A DNA stretch of 45,999 nt from Dermabacter sp. p3-SID358 (GCF_025147465.1 NZ_JALXOZ010000018.1:1-45999); one strand, 5' to 3'; positions 18,068 through 26,069 are shown, numbered from the stretch's first letter. Notes: generated from the sequence alone by a model not told the origin. Made by a program: numbers and translations.

Positions 18068-18096
18068 ACCCGGCCCACACCATTTTTCTGTGATCT

Positions 18097-18116
18097 ACCC
18101 CCTATATGATTGGGGT
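18097..18116 (+). promoter_or_regulatory. Promoter with palindrome in front of the SPFH gene
   Basis: TATGAT (18105-18110), five of six to the -10 consensus, sits in the centre of the inverted repeat ACCCC-N10-GGGGT. No good -35 is visible (only a T-run at 18083-18087). The predicted start is near 18117 and the leader about 22 nt. The palindrome over the -10 looks like an operator. Confidence 0.45.
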
Positions 18117-18138
18117 GTCCCCTAGCAGAGGAGTTTTC

Positions 18139-19356
18139 GTGGGTTTCATCCAAGCTTTCAAGGACGCGCTCGGCGGCACCTTCGCCGATCAGTGGAAGGA
18201 CTATCTCACCGTCCCCTCCGGTCTCGCGCCTACAGCCGCACTATTTCCCGCGGTTCCGCGCGGCACCAACGCCGGCCGCGGCTCGAACACGCGCGGCAGT
18301 GAGAACATCATCAGCAACGGTTCACGAATTGTCGTCCCCGCCGGGTATGGCCTCGTGACACTTCAGGACGGCCGCGTGACCGGCCTCGTCACCGAAGCCG
18401 GCGGCTACGAGTGGCGCTCAGACGACCCGAACTCGCGCACCATTTTCGCGAACGACGGAATCCTCGCCTCAACCCTCGGCACCTCGTGGGAGCGCTTCAA
18501 GTTCGGTGGCCAGCCCGGGTCTCAGCAGCTCGCGTTCTTCGTGAGCCTCAAGGAGCTTCCGAACAACCGCTTCGGCACGCAGTCCGAGATCTACTGGGAC
18601 GACCAGTACATGAACGCCCAGGTTGGCGCCGTCGCACGCGGCACCTACACCATTCGCATCGTCGATCCGCTTCTTTTCATTCACAACTGGGTGCCTGCGG
18701 TCTACATTTCGGCAAATGCGCCGGTCTTCGACTTCACCGACACGGAAAATGACGCCGCGAACCAGCTGTTCCAGGAAGTCGTTTCCTCGCTCGCCCCGGC
18801 GTTCTCGCGCTACACGAACGATCCGGATAAGAACAATCGCATCACGAAGATCCAGTCGGATTCGCTCGGCCTCGCAGCCTCACTCTCGAGCGTCGTCGAG
18901 GAGAACTACCGCTGGACGACCGACCGTGGCCTCGTCATCGAAAAGGTCGCGATCGCTTCGATCGAATACGACGAAAACACGCGCAAGCTTCTCAAGGATG
19001 TCCAGGCTGCGGACGCACTTTCGGGCAACCGCAATCAGAGCTTCGTCAATCAAGCGGTCGCGCGCGGCGTGCAGTCGGCGGGCGAAAACGGTGGCGGGGG
19101 CACGGGACTCGCCATGATGGGGATGGGCGCCGGTGCCGTGGGAGGCTTCATGCAGCCTGCGCAAGCGTCGGGCCCCTTTGCCGCCCAGGGCCAATCCCCG
19201 CAGGGGCAGCAGAGCCAGCAGCCGGCTCACCAGAGTGCTCCCGGCGCCGAGGCGAGCCCCGCGGACAAGCTTGCCCAGTTCAAGGACATGCTCGACAAGG
19301 GCCTCATCACCGAAGAGGACTACGAGGCCGCGAAGAAGAAGGCACTCGGCCTTTGA
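18139..19356 (+). CDS. SPFH-domain protein with C-terminal SHOCT (YdjI/virion-core-like family)
   Basis: A 405-residue protein related to Bacillus YdjI, in which an SPFH (flotillin-like) domain is linked to membrane-stress functions. The start is a GTG at 18139 (VGFIQAFKDALGG) with AGAGGAG five bases upstream. The SPFH body includes NGSRIVVPAGYGLVTLQDGR, GGYEWRSDDPNSRTIF, and YTIRIVDPLLFIHNWVP. A Gly/Gln/Pro-rich linker (about 310-370) leads to a C-terminal SHOCT-type helix pair, DKLAQFKDMLDKGLITEEDY, found in many oligomerising bacterial proteins. There is no signal peptide, so it is presumably cytosolic or peripheral. It is followed by a very strong terminator, then by a zinc-ribbon membrane protein and a small membrane protein, suggesting a three-part module. 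Confidence 0.85.
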   Translation: MGFIQAFKDALGGTFADQWKDYLTVPSGLAPTAALFPAVPRGTNAGRGSNTRGSENIISNGSRIVVPAGYGLVTLQDGRVTGLVTEAGGYEWRSDDPNSRTIFANDGILASTLGTSWERFKFGGQPGSQQLAFFVSLKELPNNRFGTQSEIYWDDQYMNAQVGAVARGTYTIRIVDPLLFIHNWVPAVYISANAPVFDFTDTENDAANQLFQEVVSSLAPAFSRYTNDPDKNNRITKIQSDSLGLAASLSSVVEENYRWTTDRGLVIEKVAIASIEYDENTRKLLKDVQAADALSGNRNQSFVNQAVARGVQSAGENGGGGTGLAMMGMGAGAVGGFMQPAQASGPFAAQGQSPQGQQSQQPAHQSAPGAEASPADKLAQFKDMLDKGLITEEDYEAAKKKALGL

Positions 19357-19371
19357 CATACGCACCAGGGT

Positions 19372-19416
19372 CAGGACCGGCCCCCATGCCTCACGAAGGC
19401 CGGGGGGCCGGTCCTG
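19372..19416 (+). terminator. Very strong terminator after the SPFH gene
   Basis: A perfect 14-bp stem, CAGGACCGGCCCCC (19372-19385) with GGGGGCCGGTCCTG (19403-19416), and a 17-nt loop that can itself pair GCC/GGC. It starts 15 nt past the SPFH stop. There is no U-tract (TGCGCCC follows). It overlaps any early start of the zinc-ribbon gene, so it argues for a later start or for attenuation. Confidence 0.7.
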
Positions 19417-19424
19417 TGCGCCCG

Positions 19425-20699
19425 ATGCCCGAAGGGGCGCCACATGTCAGCGGCCCCGACACAAACGACGCAAATGTCGTGAAGGGCCGCACCGCTTCCC
19501 ACGACATTGTGAAAAGCCTCGTCGACCCGACAGCCGAACATGTGATCAACACCGCGAGCGGCAAATCCGACGGCTTCGATAAATGCCCGAGGTGCGGCTC
19601 CACCGACATCGGTTATTCACTCGAGCATCAAGCGCTCGTGTGCAGGTATTGCCGCTTTGAGTTCAACGAGAAAGTCGCCGAGCAAGCCTTCGGCCTCGAC
19701 TCCCCCATCGAACAACTGCAGGGCGTCGTGCGCGGCTCGGGAACGCATGACATTGCCGTCGATGCGTCAGTTGTGACCCTCAAGTGTCAGGGCTGCGGCG
19801 CCGAGGTCGTGATCAAGGCGAACGAGTCACTCCAGGCGCGCTGCCACTGGTGTCGCCAAGTGCTCTCCATCAACCAGCAGATCCCGAACGGTGCTGTTCC
19901 CGACGCCGTTCTTCCTTTTGCGCTCACGCACGAGCAGGGCGTCGAGAAGGTGCGTGAGTTCGCGGGTGATCGCCGTTTCTTCGCGACCAGCCAGTTCAAG
20001 AAAAACTTCACCCCCGAAAACGTCGTGGGGGTCTATGTTCCCTACATGACCGTTGACGGCAACCTCACCGCGACAGTTGAGGGCCGCGGAGAAGTGACGC
20101 TTCGCCGCTACACGCGCCGCGTAAGCGAGGACCAAACCGAGCGAGTCTCCGATATTCGAGAGTACGCGCTTGGGCGCAAGTTCGATTTCACGGTCGACGA
20201 TCTCATCGCCGAAACCAATAGCTCACGCGCGAACATGAACACGAGCGTGAATACCAACAACGTGCTCAACGCGATTCTGCCCTTCGACACGAAAAATGCG
20301 GTGGCGTACAACTCAAACTACCTCGCGGGTTTCACTTCGGAACGCCGCGATCTCGACATCGACGATATCGACGACACGGTCGAAAACAATTTCCTCTCGA
20401 TAGCTCGTTCTCGCGCCGATCTCATGATTCGCGACTACGATCGCGGGGTGCGCTGGGAGAGTGAGGGCCTCGAAATTCACGGCACGCGCTGGGTCGCGCT
20501 CTATCTACCGATCTGGCTCTACAGCTACCAGGATGAGAACAACGGCATGATCCACTACATCGCGGTCAATGGTCGCAATGGCCGCACGATGGGGTCGGTG
20601 CCCGTCGATAAGCTCAAGCTTTTCGGCTGCGCAGCCATTGCTGCGGTCGCCACATTCGTGGTGACCTTCCCTCTCGCGATTGGAGCGGTTTTCGTATGA
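19425..20699 (+). CDS. Double zinc-ribbon membrane-associated protein (TFIIB-type ribbon, YdjG-like)
   Basis: About 424 residues. It has two zinc ribbons: CPRC...CRYC (54, 57, 73, 76 from this start) and CQGC...CHWC (121, 124, 140, 143). A long domain without known motifs follows, then one C-terminal membrane helix (LFGCAAIAAVATFVVTFPLA). The order ribbons plus domain plus helix matches Bacillus YdjG, which works with an SPFH protein. Its reaction, if any, is unknown. The start is uncertain: a TTG at 19353 and an ATG at 19386 are in frame but fall before or within the 14-bp terminator stem. The ATG at 19425 is the first after it, and none has a clear ribosome binding site. Its stop overlaps the next gene's ATG as ATGA. 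Confidence 0.75.
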   Translation: MPEGAPHVSGPDTNDANVVKGRTASHDIVKSLVDPTAEHVINTASGKSDGFDKCPRCGSTDIGYSLEHQALVCRYCRFEFNEKVAEQAFGLDSPIEQLQGVVRGSGTHDIAVDASVVTLKCQGCGAEVVIKANESLQARCHWCRQVLSINQQIPNGAVPDAVLPFALTHEQGVEKVREFAGDRRFFATSQFKKNFTPENVVGVYVPYMTVDGNLTATVEGRGEVTLRRYTRRVSEDQTERVSDIREYALGRKFDFTVDDLIAETNSSRANMNTSVNTNNVLNAILPFDTKNAVAYNSNYLAGFTSERRDLDIDDIDDTVENNFLSIARSRADLMIRDYDRGVRWESEGLEIHGTRWVALYLPIWLYSYQDENNGMIHYIAVNGRNGRTMGSVPVDKLKLFGCAAIAAVATFVVTFPLAIGAVFV

Positions 20700-21028
20700 G
20701 CCACGCACTCACGGCAACGCACGAGGTACTCGCGTTCGGCCAGCTCCTCGCAGATTCGAGCTCCGGGAGCGAGGACGGGAGCGTTGCGGTCATTGCTGCG
20801 CCGTTCGTCCTCGCCTTCGTCGTCTTCACCTCGATCTATTCGTTCTTCTATTTGCGTTACCGCAACACCGACAAGAAGTACCGGTTCGAGCAGGAGACCC
20901 GCATCGGGGTGTCAAACGTGCAAGCGTTCGACCACGCTGGGGCGCGCCGCAACGGGGTGAAGAGCACCACGATGTCAGGGCGTAACAACGGCAATCCCCG
21001 TCAGCGCGTGCGCCGCATCTCTATTTGA
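20696..21028 (+). CDS. Small single-pass membrane protein of the SPFH/zinc-ribbon module
   Basis: A 110-residue protein with one strong membrane helix (about 30-53: VAVIAAPFVLAFVVFTSIYS) and then a basic, Arg/Lys/Gly-rich cytoplasmic tail (RYRNTDKKYRFEQETR). A short acidic/Ser segment precedes the helix. I recognise no family. The ATG overlaps the stop of the zinc-ribbon gene (ATGA), so the two are translationally coupled and are likely partners. It may play the part of YdjH-type anchors but shows no detectable relation by eye. It ends 6 nt from the convergent ABC-F gene; no terminator is visible in that gap. Confidence 0.7.
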   Translation: MSHALTATHEVLAFGQLLADSSSGSEDGSVAVIAAPFVLAFVVFTSIYSFFYLRYRNTDKKYRFEQETRIGVSNVQAFDHAGARRNGVKSTTMSGRNNGNPRQRVRRISI

Positions 21029-21034
21029 GACCGC

Positions 21035-22837
21035 TCACGCACCCTCGACCTGTTCGAGGATGTCGAACCAACGCTCCTCGCATTCGGCGATCTCGTCCTC
21101 ACGTTCGCTCGCTTTCTGACCGAGCGCGGTCAGTCCCTCGAAATCAGCAGGGTCGTGTTCTGCGAGTTCCGCATGGATTTTCGCAATTTGCCCGCGGAGC
21201 TTCTCGATGCGCCGCTCGAGCGCGCTCGCCTCTTTTTGGGCGGCCCGCAGCTGGGCGCCCGAAAGGCCGTCGTTCGAGCCCGAGGCACCGTCGGCTCCCG
21301 CGCTCCCCGAGGCTTCCGCCGCGCGTTCCCGCTCCTCCTTCGCACGCAGATCCAGGTATTCCTCGACTCCTCCGGGAAGGTGGCGGAGGGTTCCCCCGAT
21401 GACCGCGTACTGCTGGTCGCTCACGCGCTCGAGTAGGTAACGATCGTGCGAGACGACTATGAGAGTTCCGGGCCACGAATCCAGCATGTCTTCCAGGGCC
21501 GTGAGCATATCCGTATCGACATCGTTTGTGGGCTCGTCCAGGATGAGCACATTCGGCTCGCTGAGCAACACAAGGAGCAATTGAAGGCGCCGACGCTGGC
21601 CACCCGATAAGTCACCCACACGCGTCGAGAGGTGGTCCTTGGCAAAGCCGAGCCGTTCGAGAAGTTTCGCGGGAGTGAAGTCTTTACCATCGATCGTAAA
21701 AGTCGTCTTCGTGCGCGCGAGCACGTCTCGAACGCGGTCGTTGGCGATGTCCTCGAGTTCACGGAACTGCTGGTCGAGCACGGCTACCTGGACGGTCTTT
21801 CCCCGTTTCACCCGACCTTCCGAGGCCTCAAGAGTGCCGGCGATGAGGCTGAGTAGCGTGGATTTGCCCGCGCCGTTAGCACCGAGGATGCCCGTTCGTT
21901 CCCCGGGCGCGATGCGCCACGTGACGTCCGAGAAAACCGTATTTTCACCGTAGCGCACGCTCACGTCGATGAGATCAATGACGTCCTTGCCGAGGCGGGC
22001 TGTCGCGAGACGCTTGAGTTCAAGGGGATTGCGCACCTCCGGAACATCGGCGATGAGGGCGTTTGCCGCCTCGATGCGAAAACGCGGCTTCGAGGTACGA
22101 GCGGGGGCTCCGCGCCTGAGCCACGCGAGCTCCTTGCGAGCGAGGTTCTGGCGTTTTTGCTCGGTTGCGGCTGCAATTCGGTCACGCTCAACGCGCTGAA
22201 GAACATAGGCGGCATAGCCGCCCTCGAACGGCTCGACGATCCCGTCGTGCACCTCCCACGTACTCGTGCACACTTCGTCGAGGAACCAGCGATCGTGGGT
22301 AATGACGATGAAAGCGCCCTGGCCCGCGCTCCACCGTCCCTTGATATGCCTCGCGAGCCAGTGAATTCCCTCGATGTCGAGGTGGTTGGTGGGCTCGTCG
22401 AGACCGATGACGTCCCAATCACCCACAAGGAGCTTCGCGAGTGCGACGCGTCGGCGCTGACCACCCGAGAGCGCGCCAATGCTTCGTTCGAAGGAGATAT
22501 CGGAAAGGAGGCCGTTAATCACGTCGCGAATTTTCGCGTCCGAGGCCCACTCGTGTTCGGGAGCATCGCCCACGATTTCGTAGCGGACGCTCGCGTTTTC
22601 GTCGAGAGAGTCTGACTGAGAAAGCAAGCCCATTCGGACCCCGTTTCTCGGGGTGACGCGCCCGCTATACGGCTCTAGCTCACCGAACAGGAGCCGGATG
22701 AGGGAGCTCTTGCCATCGCCGTTGCGCCCCACGATTCCGATCCTGTCTCCCTCAAAAATACCGAGAGTTACGGAATCGAGCACGACCCGGTTGGGATATT
22801 GAAGATGCAGCTGTTCGGCGCCGAGAAGAAGACTCAC
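21035..22837 (-). CDS. ABC-F family ATPase (Uup-like)
   Basis: A cytosolic duplicated-ABC protein without membrane domains, of the group acting on ribosomes. There are 600 residues. First cassette: Walker A GRNGDGKSS (37-45), signature LSGGQRRR (123-130), Walker B GLDEPTNHLD (145-154). Second cassette: Walker A GANGAGKST (319-327), LSGGQRRR (410-417), Walker B LILDEPTND (431-439). The C-terminus (about 530-600) is a charged coiled coil (LEKRIEKLRGQI-type) as in Uup, after a Ser/Gly/Ala linker. The start is a GTG at 22837 with AGG nine bases upstream. In many actinobacteria this gene follows rsmA and ispE; here ispE is missing and it sits 61 nt after rsmA. A role in ribosome rescue or quality control is likely, antibiotic resistance less so. 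Confidence 0.9.
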   Translation of the reverse strand: MSLLLGAEQLHLQYPNRVVLDSVTLGIFEGDRIGIVGRNGDGKSSLIRLLFGELEPYSGRVTPRNGVRMGLLSQSDSLDENASVRYEIVGDAPEHEWASDAKIRDVINGLLSDISFERSIGALSGGQRRRVALAKLLVGDWDVIGLDEPTNHLDIEGIHWLARHIKGRWSAGQGAFIVITHDRWFLDEVCTSTWEVHDGIVEPFEGGYAAYVLQRVERDRIAAATEQKRQNLARKELAWLRRGAPARTSKPRFRIEAANALIADVPEVRNPLELKRLATARLGKDVIDLIDVSVRYGENTVFSDVTWRIAPGERTGILGANGAGKSTLLSLIAGTLEASEGRVKRGKTVQVAVLDQQFRELEDIANDRVRDVLARTKTTFTIDGKDFTPAKLLERLGFAKDHLSTRVGDLSGGQRRRLQLLLVLLSEPNVLILDEPTNDVDTDMLTALEDMLDSWPGTLIVVSHDRYLLERVSDQQYAVIGGTLRHLPGGVEEYLDLRAKEERERAAEASGSAGADGASGSNDGLSGAQLRAAQKEASALERRIEKLRGQIAKIHAELAEHDPADFEGLTALGQKASEREDEIAECEERWFDILEQVEGA

Positions 22838-22898
22838 ACCGAGAGCCTACGCTCACGCGCTCACGCCTGTGAAATACGGTTGGCGCCGTTTCAGCCAC

Positions 22899-23798
22899 CT
22901 AGCGAGGGGTATCACTCGCGGCGTTCGCGATCGCGATGAACTCCGCTATCTCGAGAGTTTCGCCGCGCCGCTGCGGATCGATGCCGGCGCACTCGAGGAT
23001 CGCGCTAGCGCGCTCTCCGCCTCCCGCCCACGATTTGAGGGCGGCACGCAGAGTTTTTCGTCGTTGGAGGAAGGCCTGGTCGATCACCTTAAAAATCTCC
23101 TCGCGAGGCGCTTCCCCCTCGGCTTGCACCCGGTCGCGGCGCACGCGCACGAGGGCGCTATCGACGTTCGGCTCGGGCCAGAAGACTCGGCGCGAAATGC
23201 GGCCAGCGAGTTCGCTAGTGCCGTACCACGCCGCTTTCACGCTTGGCGCACCGTACACCTTCGAACCCGGTCGCGCGGCAATGCGCTCGGCGACCTCAAG
23301 CTGCACCATGACGAGCGCTTCCCTCACGGAATCGAATCGCTCGAAAACGGTCAGAAGGATCGGTGTCGCAACGTTGTACGGGAGATTCGCAACGAGCCGC
23401 GTGGGCTCGTGCCCCGCGGCTGCGGGGACGGGAAGCTGTGTAAGCGCGAGCGCATCACCCTCGACGAGAGCGAAACGCGCGCTCTCGAAGCCCTTGGCTT
23501 CGACAGTTCCCGGCAAAATTTCCGCGAGGGCAGAGTCTAGTTCGACTGCCCCGACACTGGCGCCTGCGTCGAGCAGCCCAAGTGTGAGAGAGCCGAGTCC
23601 CGGCCCCACCTCGAGCACCACATCGCCCTCGCGCACGCCTGAGCGTTCAACGATCACGCGCACGGTATTCGCATCGAGGAGAAAGTTCTGCCCGCGCTTC
23701 TTCGTGGGGGTGATCCCGCGGTAGGCGGCAAGCAAGCGAATGTCACGGGGCGTGAGCAGCCTCGTGCCCGCATCGAGCGCGGGATACGCCTCGCTCAC
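22899..23798 (-). CDS. rsmA: 16S rRNA (adenine1518/1519-N6) dimethyltransferase
   Basis: KsgA/RsmA, which dimethylates two adjacent adenines in helix 45 during 30S assembly. The 299-residue length is normal. Motifs: RGQNFLLDANTVRVIVERSG (30s-50s), SAM loop VLEVGPGLGSLTLGLL (61-76), the active-site NLPYN (138-142) with following VATPILL, and VMVQLEVAERIAARPGS, plus WPEPNVDSALVRV in the C-terminal half. The GTG start (23798) overlaps the tatD stop as GTGA, so it is translated with tatD. In M. tuberculosis rpfB lies between tatD and ksgA and ispE after it (from memory); both are absent here. Confidence 0.97.
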   Translation of the reverse strand: MSEAYPALDAGTRLLTPRDIRLLAAYRGITPTKKRGQNFLLDANTVRVIVERSGVREGDVVLEVGPGLGSLTLGLLDAGASVGAVELDSALAEILPGTVEAKGFESARFALVEGDALALTQLPVPAAAGHEPTRLVANLPYNVATPILLTVFERFDSVREALVMVQLEVAERIAARPGSKVYGAPSVKAAWYGTSELAGRISRRVFWPEPNVDSALVRVRRDRVQAEGEAPREEIFKVIDQAFLQRRKTLRAALKSWAGGGERASAILECAGIDPQRRGETLEIAEFIAIANAASDTPR

Positions 23799-24757
23799 CC
23801 TTCGGCCCCCGCGAAGCCATACACGTCACGCTCGGTCGCGAGGACTCCGGCGCACGCTTCTTCGAGGCTCATGCCCTTGGCCTCGGCAATCACGCGCATC
23901 GTGTGCGGAATGAGGTAGCTCGAGTTGGGCCGACCCCGGAAAGGCTCGGGGGTAAGGAAGGGTGCGTCGGTCTCGACCATAATCCGGTTGAGCGGCGTCA
24001 CGGCGAGGGCCTCGCGCAAGTACGCAGCGTTCTTGAACGTCGATGTGCCAGAGAATGAAAGGTAGGCCCCGCGATCAAGCGCTTCGCGCGCGAATTCGGC
24101 ATCGCCGCTGAAGCAGTGAAAAACCGTGCGCTCCGGTGCACCTTCCGCGTCTAGAACGTCGAGAACATCCCGGTGGGCGTCGCGATCGTGGATCTGCATG
24201 GGCAAACCCTTTTCCTTCGCGAGCGCGATGTGCATGCGGAAGCTCTGGATCTGGGCGTCTCGCTTTTCGGGCTTCTTCTTCGACGTGCGGAACCAGTCGA
24301 GACCCGTTTCTCCAACAGTCACCATCCCTGGGGCATCGAGGAGATCGGAGATTTCCGCGATTGCGTCTTCGAGGGAGCAAAGATTTTCCCCGTGGCGCCC
24401 CTTGCCGGAGACGACATGGTTCACGGCATCGTTCGGGTGGATCGAGACGCCTGCGCGAAGCCGCTCGGCGACAAACGCACGTTGTTCTTCAGGAATGTGC
24501 TCGCCGCGCATGACCTCGGCCGTCCAACGTGCCGAGGGAAGGTCACATCCAATCGTGATGATCCCGCGCACGCCCACGCGCTCGGCCCACGCGACATGCT
24601 CGTCTATCCCGCGCGAGCCTTCACCATCGGAGAAGTCCAGGTGAGCGTGGTTATCGATGACAGGACTAGGTAGGGGCTCGGGGTACTCCGGCCACGTGAG
24701 ATCGCGGTGGTGCCCGCTTTCGGCGGTTGTGGAACGAGAGTTCACTGCCTTAGTCAT
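23795..24757 (-). CDS. tatD: TatD family metal-dependent hydrolase
   Basis: A 3'-5' DNA/RNA exonuclease or D-tyrosyl-type deacylase candidate of the amidohydrolase superfamily; TatD itself is linked to DNA repair and DNA decay. The 320-residue length includes an N-terminal extension of about 32 residues typical of actinobacteria. Metal ligands: DNHAHLDFSD (His37, His39), VGETGLDWF (Glu near 148), QIHDRDAH, HCFSGDAEFA, and MVETDAPFLTPEPFRGRPNS near 263-283. The start is an ATG at 24757, only 6 nt after a TAGACT -10 element, so the mRNA may be leaderless. It is the first gene of a tatD-rsmA operon and points away from rpmF. Confidence 0.94.
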   Translation of the reverse strand: MTKAVNSRSTTAESGHHRDLTWPEYPEPLPSPVIDNHAHLDFSDGEGSRGIDEHVAWAERVGVRGIITIGCDLPSARWTAEVMRGEHIPEEQRAFVAERLRAGVSIHPNDAVNHVVSGKGRHGENLCSLEDAIAEISDLLDAPGMVTVGETGLDWFRTSKKKPEKRDAQIQSFRMHIALAKEKGLPMQIHDRDAHRDVLDVLDAEGAPERTVFHCFSGDAEFAREALDRGAYLSFSGTSTFKNAAYLREALAVTPLNRIMVETDAPFLTPEPFRGRPNSSYLIPHTMRVIAEAKGMSLEEACAGVLATERDVYGFAGAEG

Positions 24758-24763
24758 AGGGTC

Positions 24764-24769
24764 AGTCTA
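24764..24769 (-). promoter_or_regulatory. Candidate -10 element of a leaderless tatD transcript
   Basis: TAGACT on the minus strand, followed by six bases and the tatD ATG. A start site 6-7 nt after the -10 would fall on or next to the A of the ATG. There is no Shine-Dalgarno site. The same spacing is seen at rsmI and pmt. The -35 is unclear. Confidence 0.5.
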
Positions 24770-24979
24770 GTGCGGGGCTAGGCGTCGGAACCCCGCAGAT
24801 CCACCCGCGAAGCCTTGCCCGTGAAGCCCAACACACGAGAGCCCTGCCTCCGCGCGCAGCGCTCGAAAATATGCTTAGATTGATTTCTGTTGTGCGTGGG
24901 CACGCACCCTCGGTGAGCCTTTGATCGTCGTGCCCCTTCACCACCCCAATTTTTCAGCAGTTCGAGCAAGGAGCGCATC

Positions 24980-25150
24980 ATGGCAGTGCCTAAGTATAAG
25001 ATGTCCCGGGCCCGCACCCGTTCGCGCCGCGCGAACTGGAAGGCCGAGACCACCGATCTCGTGAAGGTCACCGTGCGCGGTCGCACCGCCTCGGTTCCGC
25101 GCCGCCTCGCGAAGGCGTACCAGCGCGGTCTCATCGAGATTGACGGCTGA
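24980..25150 (+). CDS. rpmF: 50S ribosomal protein L32, zinc-free type
   Basis: A 56-residue protein beginning [20 protein letters not shown], the L32 signature, with CAAGGAG seven to eight bases upstream. The rest ([20 protein letters not shown]) has no cysteine, so it lacks the CxxC zinc ribbon of the common L32 and is the C-minus form. It stands alone, pointing opposite to tatD, with a TATGCT at 24870-24875 that may be its -10 (leader about 100 nt), although no -35 is visible. I looked for a Zur-type site and found none. A strong terminator follows. It occupies the place where metG lies in mycobacteria. Confidence 0.97.
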   Translation: MAVPKYKMSRARTRSRRANWKAETTDLVKVTVRGRTASVPRRLAKAYQRGLIEIDG

Positions 25151-25167
25151 TTTCAGCATGTCGCGAA

Positions 25168-25195
25168 GGGCGCTCCACCTGCGGGTGGGGCGCCC
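25168..25195 (+). terminator. Terminator of rpmF, possibly bidirectional
   Basis: A 12-bp stem, GGGCGCTCCACC with GGTGGGGCGCCC (one U-G pair), loop TGCG, then TTTCGGTTT. It starts 18 nt past the rpmF stop and also lies just past the end of rsmI on the other strand, so it may serve both. Confidence 0.8.
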
Positions 25196-25202
25196 TTTCG
25201 GT

Positions 25203-26069
25203 TTAATCCCTCTTGTGCTCGAGCGCCGCCTCGTAGAGATCTCGCGCTGAAACGCCTTCGCGCTCACGCGCCACGGCCTTGGCGGCATCTTTGAGACGCT
25301 CCCCCGCTTCTGCGCGAGCAAGGACGAGTGCGGCGAGGTCCGCCGGGTCCTCCTCCCGCGGCGGAGCGGGCTCGACAACGATCACGATTTCACCGAGAAC
25401 ATCGTTCGCACGCGCCCAATCAACGAGCTCAGCGAGCGATCCTCGAATGACCTCTTCATGGGTTTTCGTGAGTTCCCGAGCCACGCATGCCTCGCGTTTC
25501 TCTCCAAAAGCCTCGCCCATCGCTTCGAGACATTCGCGGGTGCGCCGAGGCGATTCAAAAAAGATGAGGGTGCGTTGTTCGCGCGCGAGAGCATTAAGTG
25601 CCGTCCGTCGCTTCCCTTCGGTTCGCGGAAGGAACCCCTCGAATGCGAAGCGGTCGGGCGCAATACCGGAATGCACGAGGGCGGTGAGCGGGGCCGAAGG
25701 ACCGGGAAAAACATCCACCGCAATACCCTCGCGCTGCGCGGCATCGACGGCACGAAAACCAGGGTCGGAAACAACTGGCATGCCCGCGTCAGTCACGAGT
25801 AGCACCTTCTGGCCATCGCGTGCGGCATCGATCAGGGTTTCGGTGCGCTCAATCTCGTTGTGCTCGTGGTACGCGAGCACGCGCGCTTTAAGCCTTACGT
25901 CCAACTCCGTCGCGAGTCTTTTCACGCGGCGGGTATCTTCTGCGGCGATGAGATCGGCCTCGCCCAGCGCCGCGACGAGCCTGAACGACGCGTCGAGAGG
26001 ATTGCCAATGGGCGTCGCGGCGAGTGCGATCGCGCCTGGCGTGAGCACGGGTCTATTCTCGGTTTCCAC
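25203..26069 (-). CDS. rsmI: 16S rRNA (cytidine1402-2'-O)-methyltransferase
   Basis: Methylates the ribose of C1402 in the decoding centre, together with RsmH. The 288-residue length is typical. The family fold resembles tetrapyrrole methylases: AIALAATPIGNPLDASFR near the N-terminus, AAEDTRRVKRL, YHEHNE, VTDAGMPVVSDPGFRAVDAA, FPGPSAPLTALVHSG, FEGFLPR and IFFESPRRTRECL, and RELTKTHEEVIRGSL. The GTG start (26069) is six bases after a TAGGAT element on the minus strand, so it is probably leaderless. It is divergent from pmt, as Rv1003/Rv1002c are in M. tuberculosis from memory. Confidence 0.95.
   Translation of the reverse strand: METENRPVLTPGAIALAATPIGNPLDASFRLVAALGEADLIAAEDTRRVKRLATELDVRLKARVLAYHEHNEIERTETLIDAARDGQKVLLVTDAGMPVVSDPGFRAVDAAQREGIAVDVFPGPSAPLTALVHSGIAPDRFAFEGFLPRTEGKRRTALNALAREQRTLIFFESPRRTRECLEAMGEAFGEKREACVARELTKTHEEVIRGSLAELVDWARANDVLGEIVIVVEPAPPREEDPADLAALVLARAEAGERLKDAAKAVAREREGVSARDLYEAALEHKRD

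Noticed and set aside
19444..19482. A 12-codon ORF (MSAAPTQTTQMS) with an AAGGGG six bases upstream, ahead of the zinc-ribbon gene
   Set aside because: It overlaps the downstream frame and could be a leader peptide, but it is too short to support without conservation data.
24860..24900. A Zur-like AT-rich palindrome upstream of rpmF
   Set aside because: GAAAAT...GATTTC is only a loose inverted repeat and lacks the TGAAAATGATTTTCA-type core.
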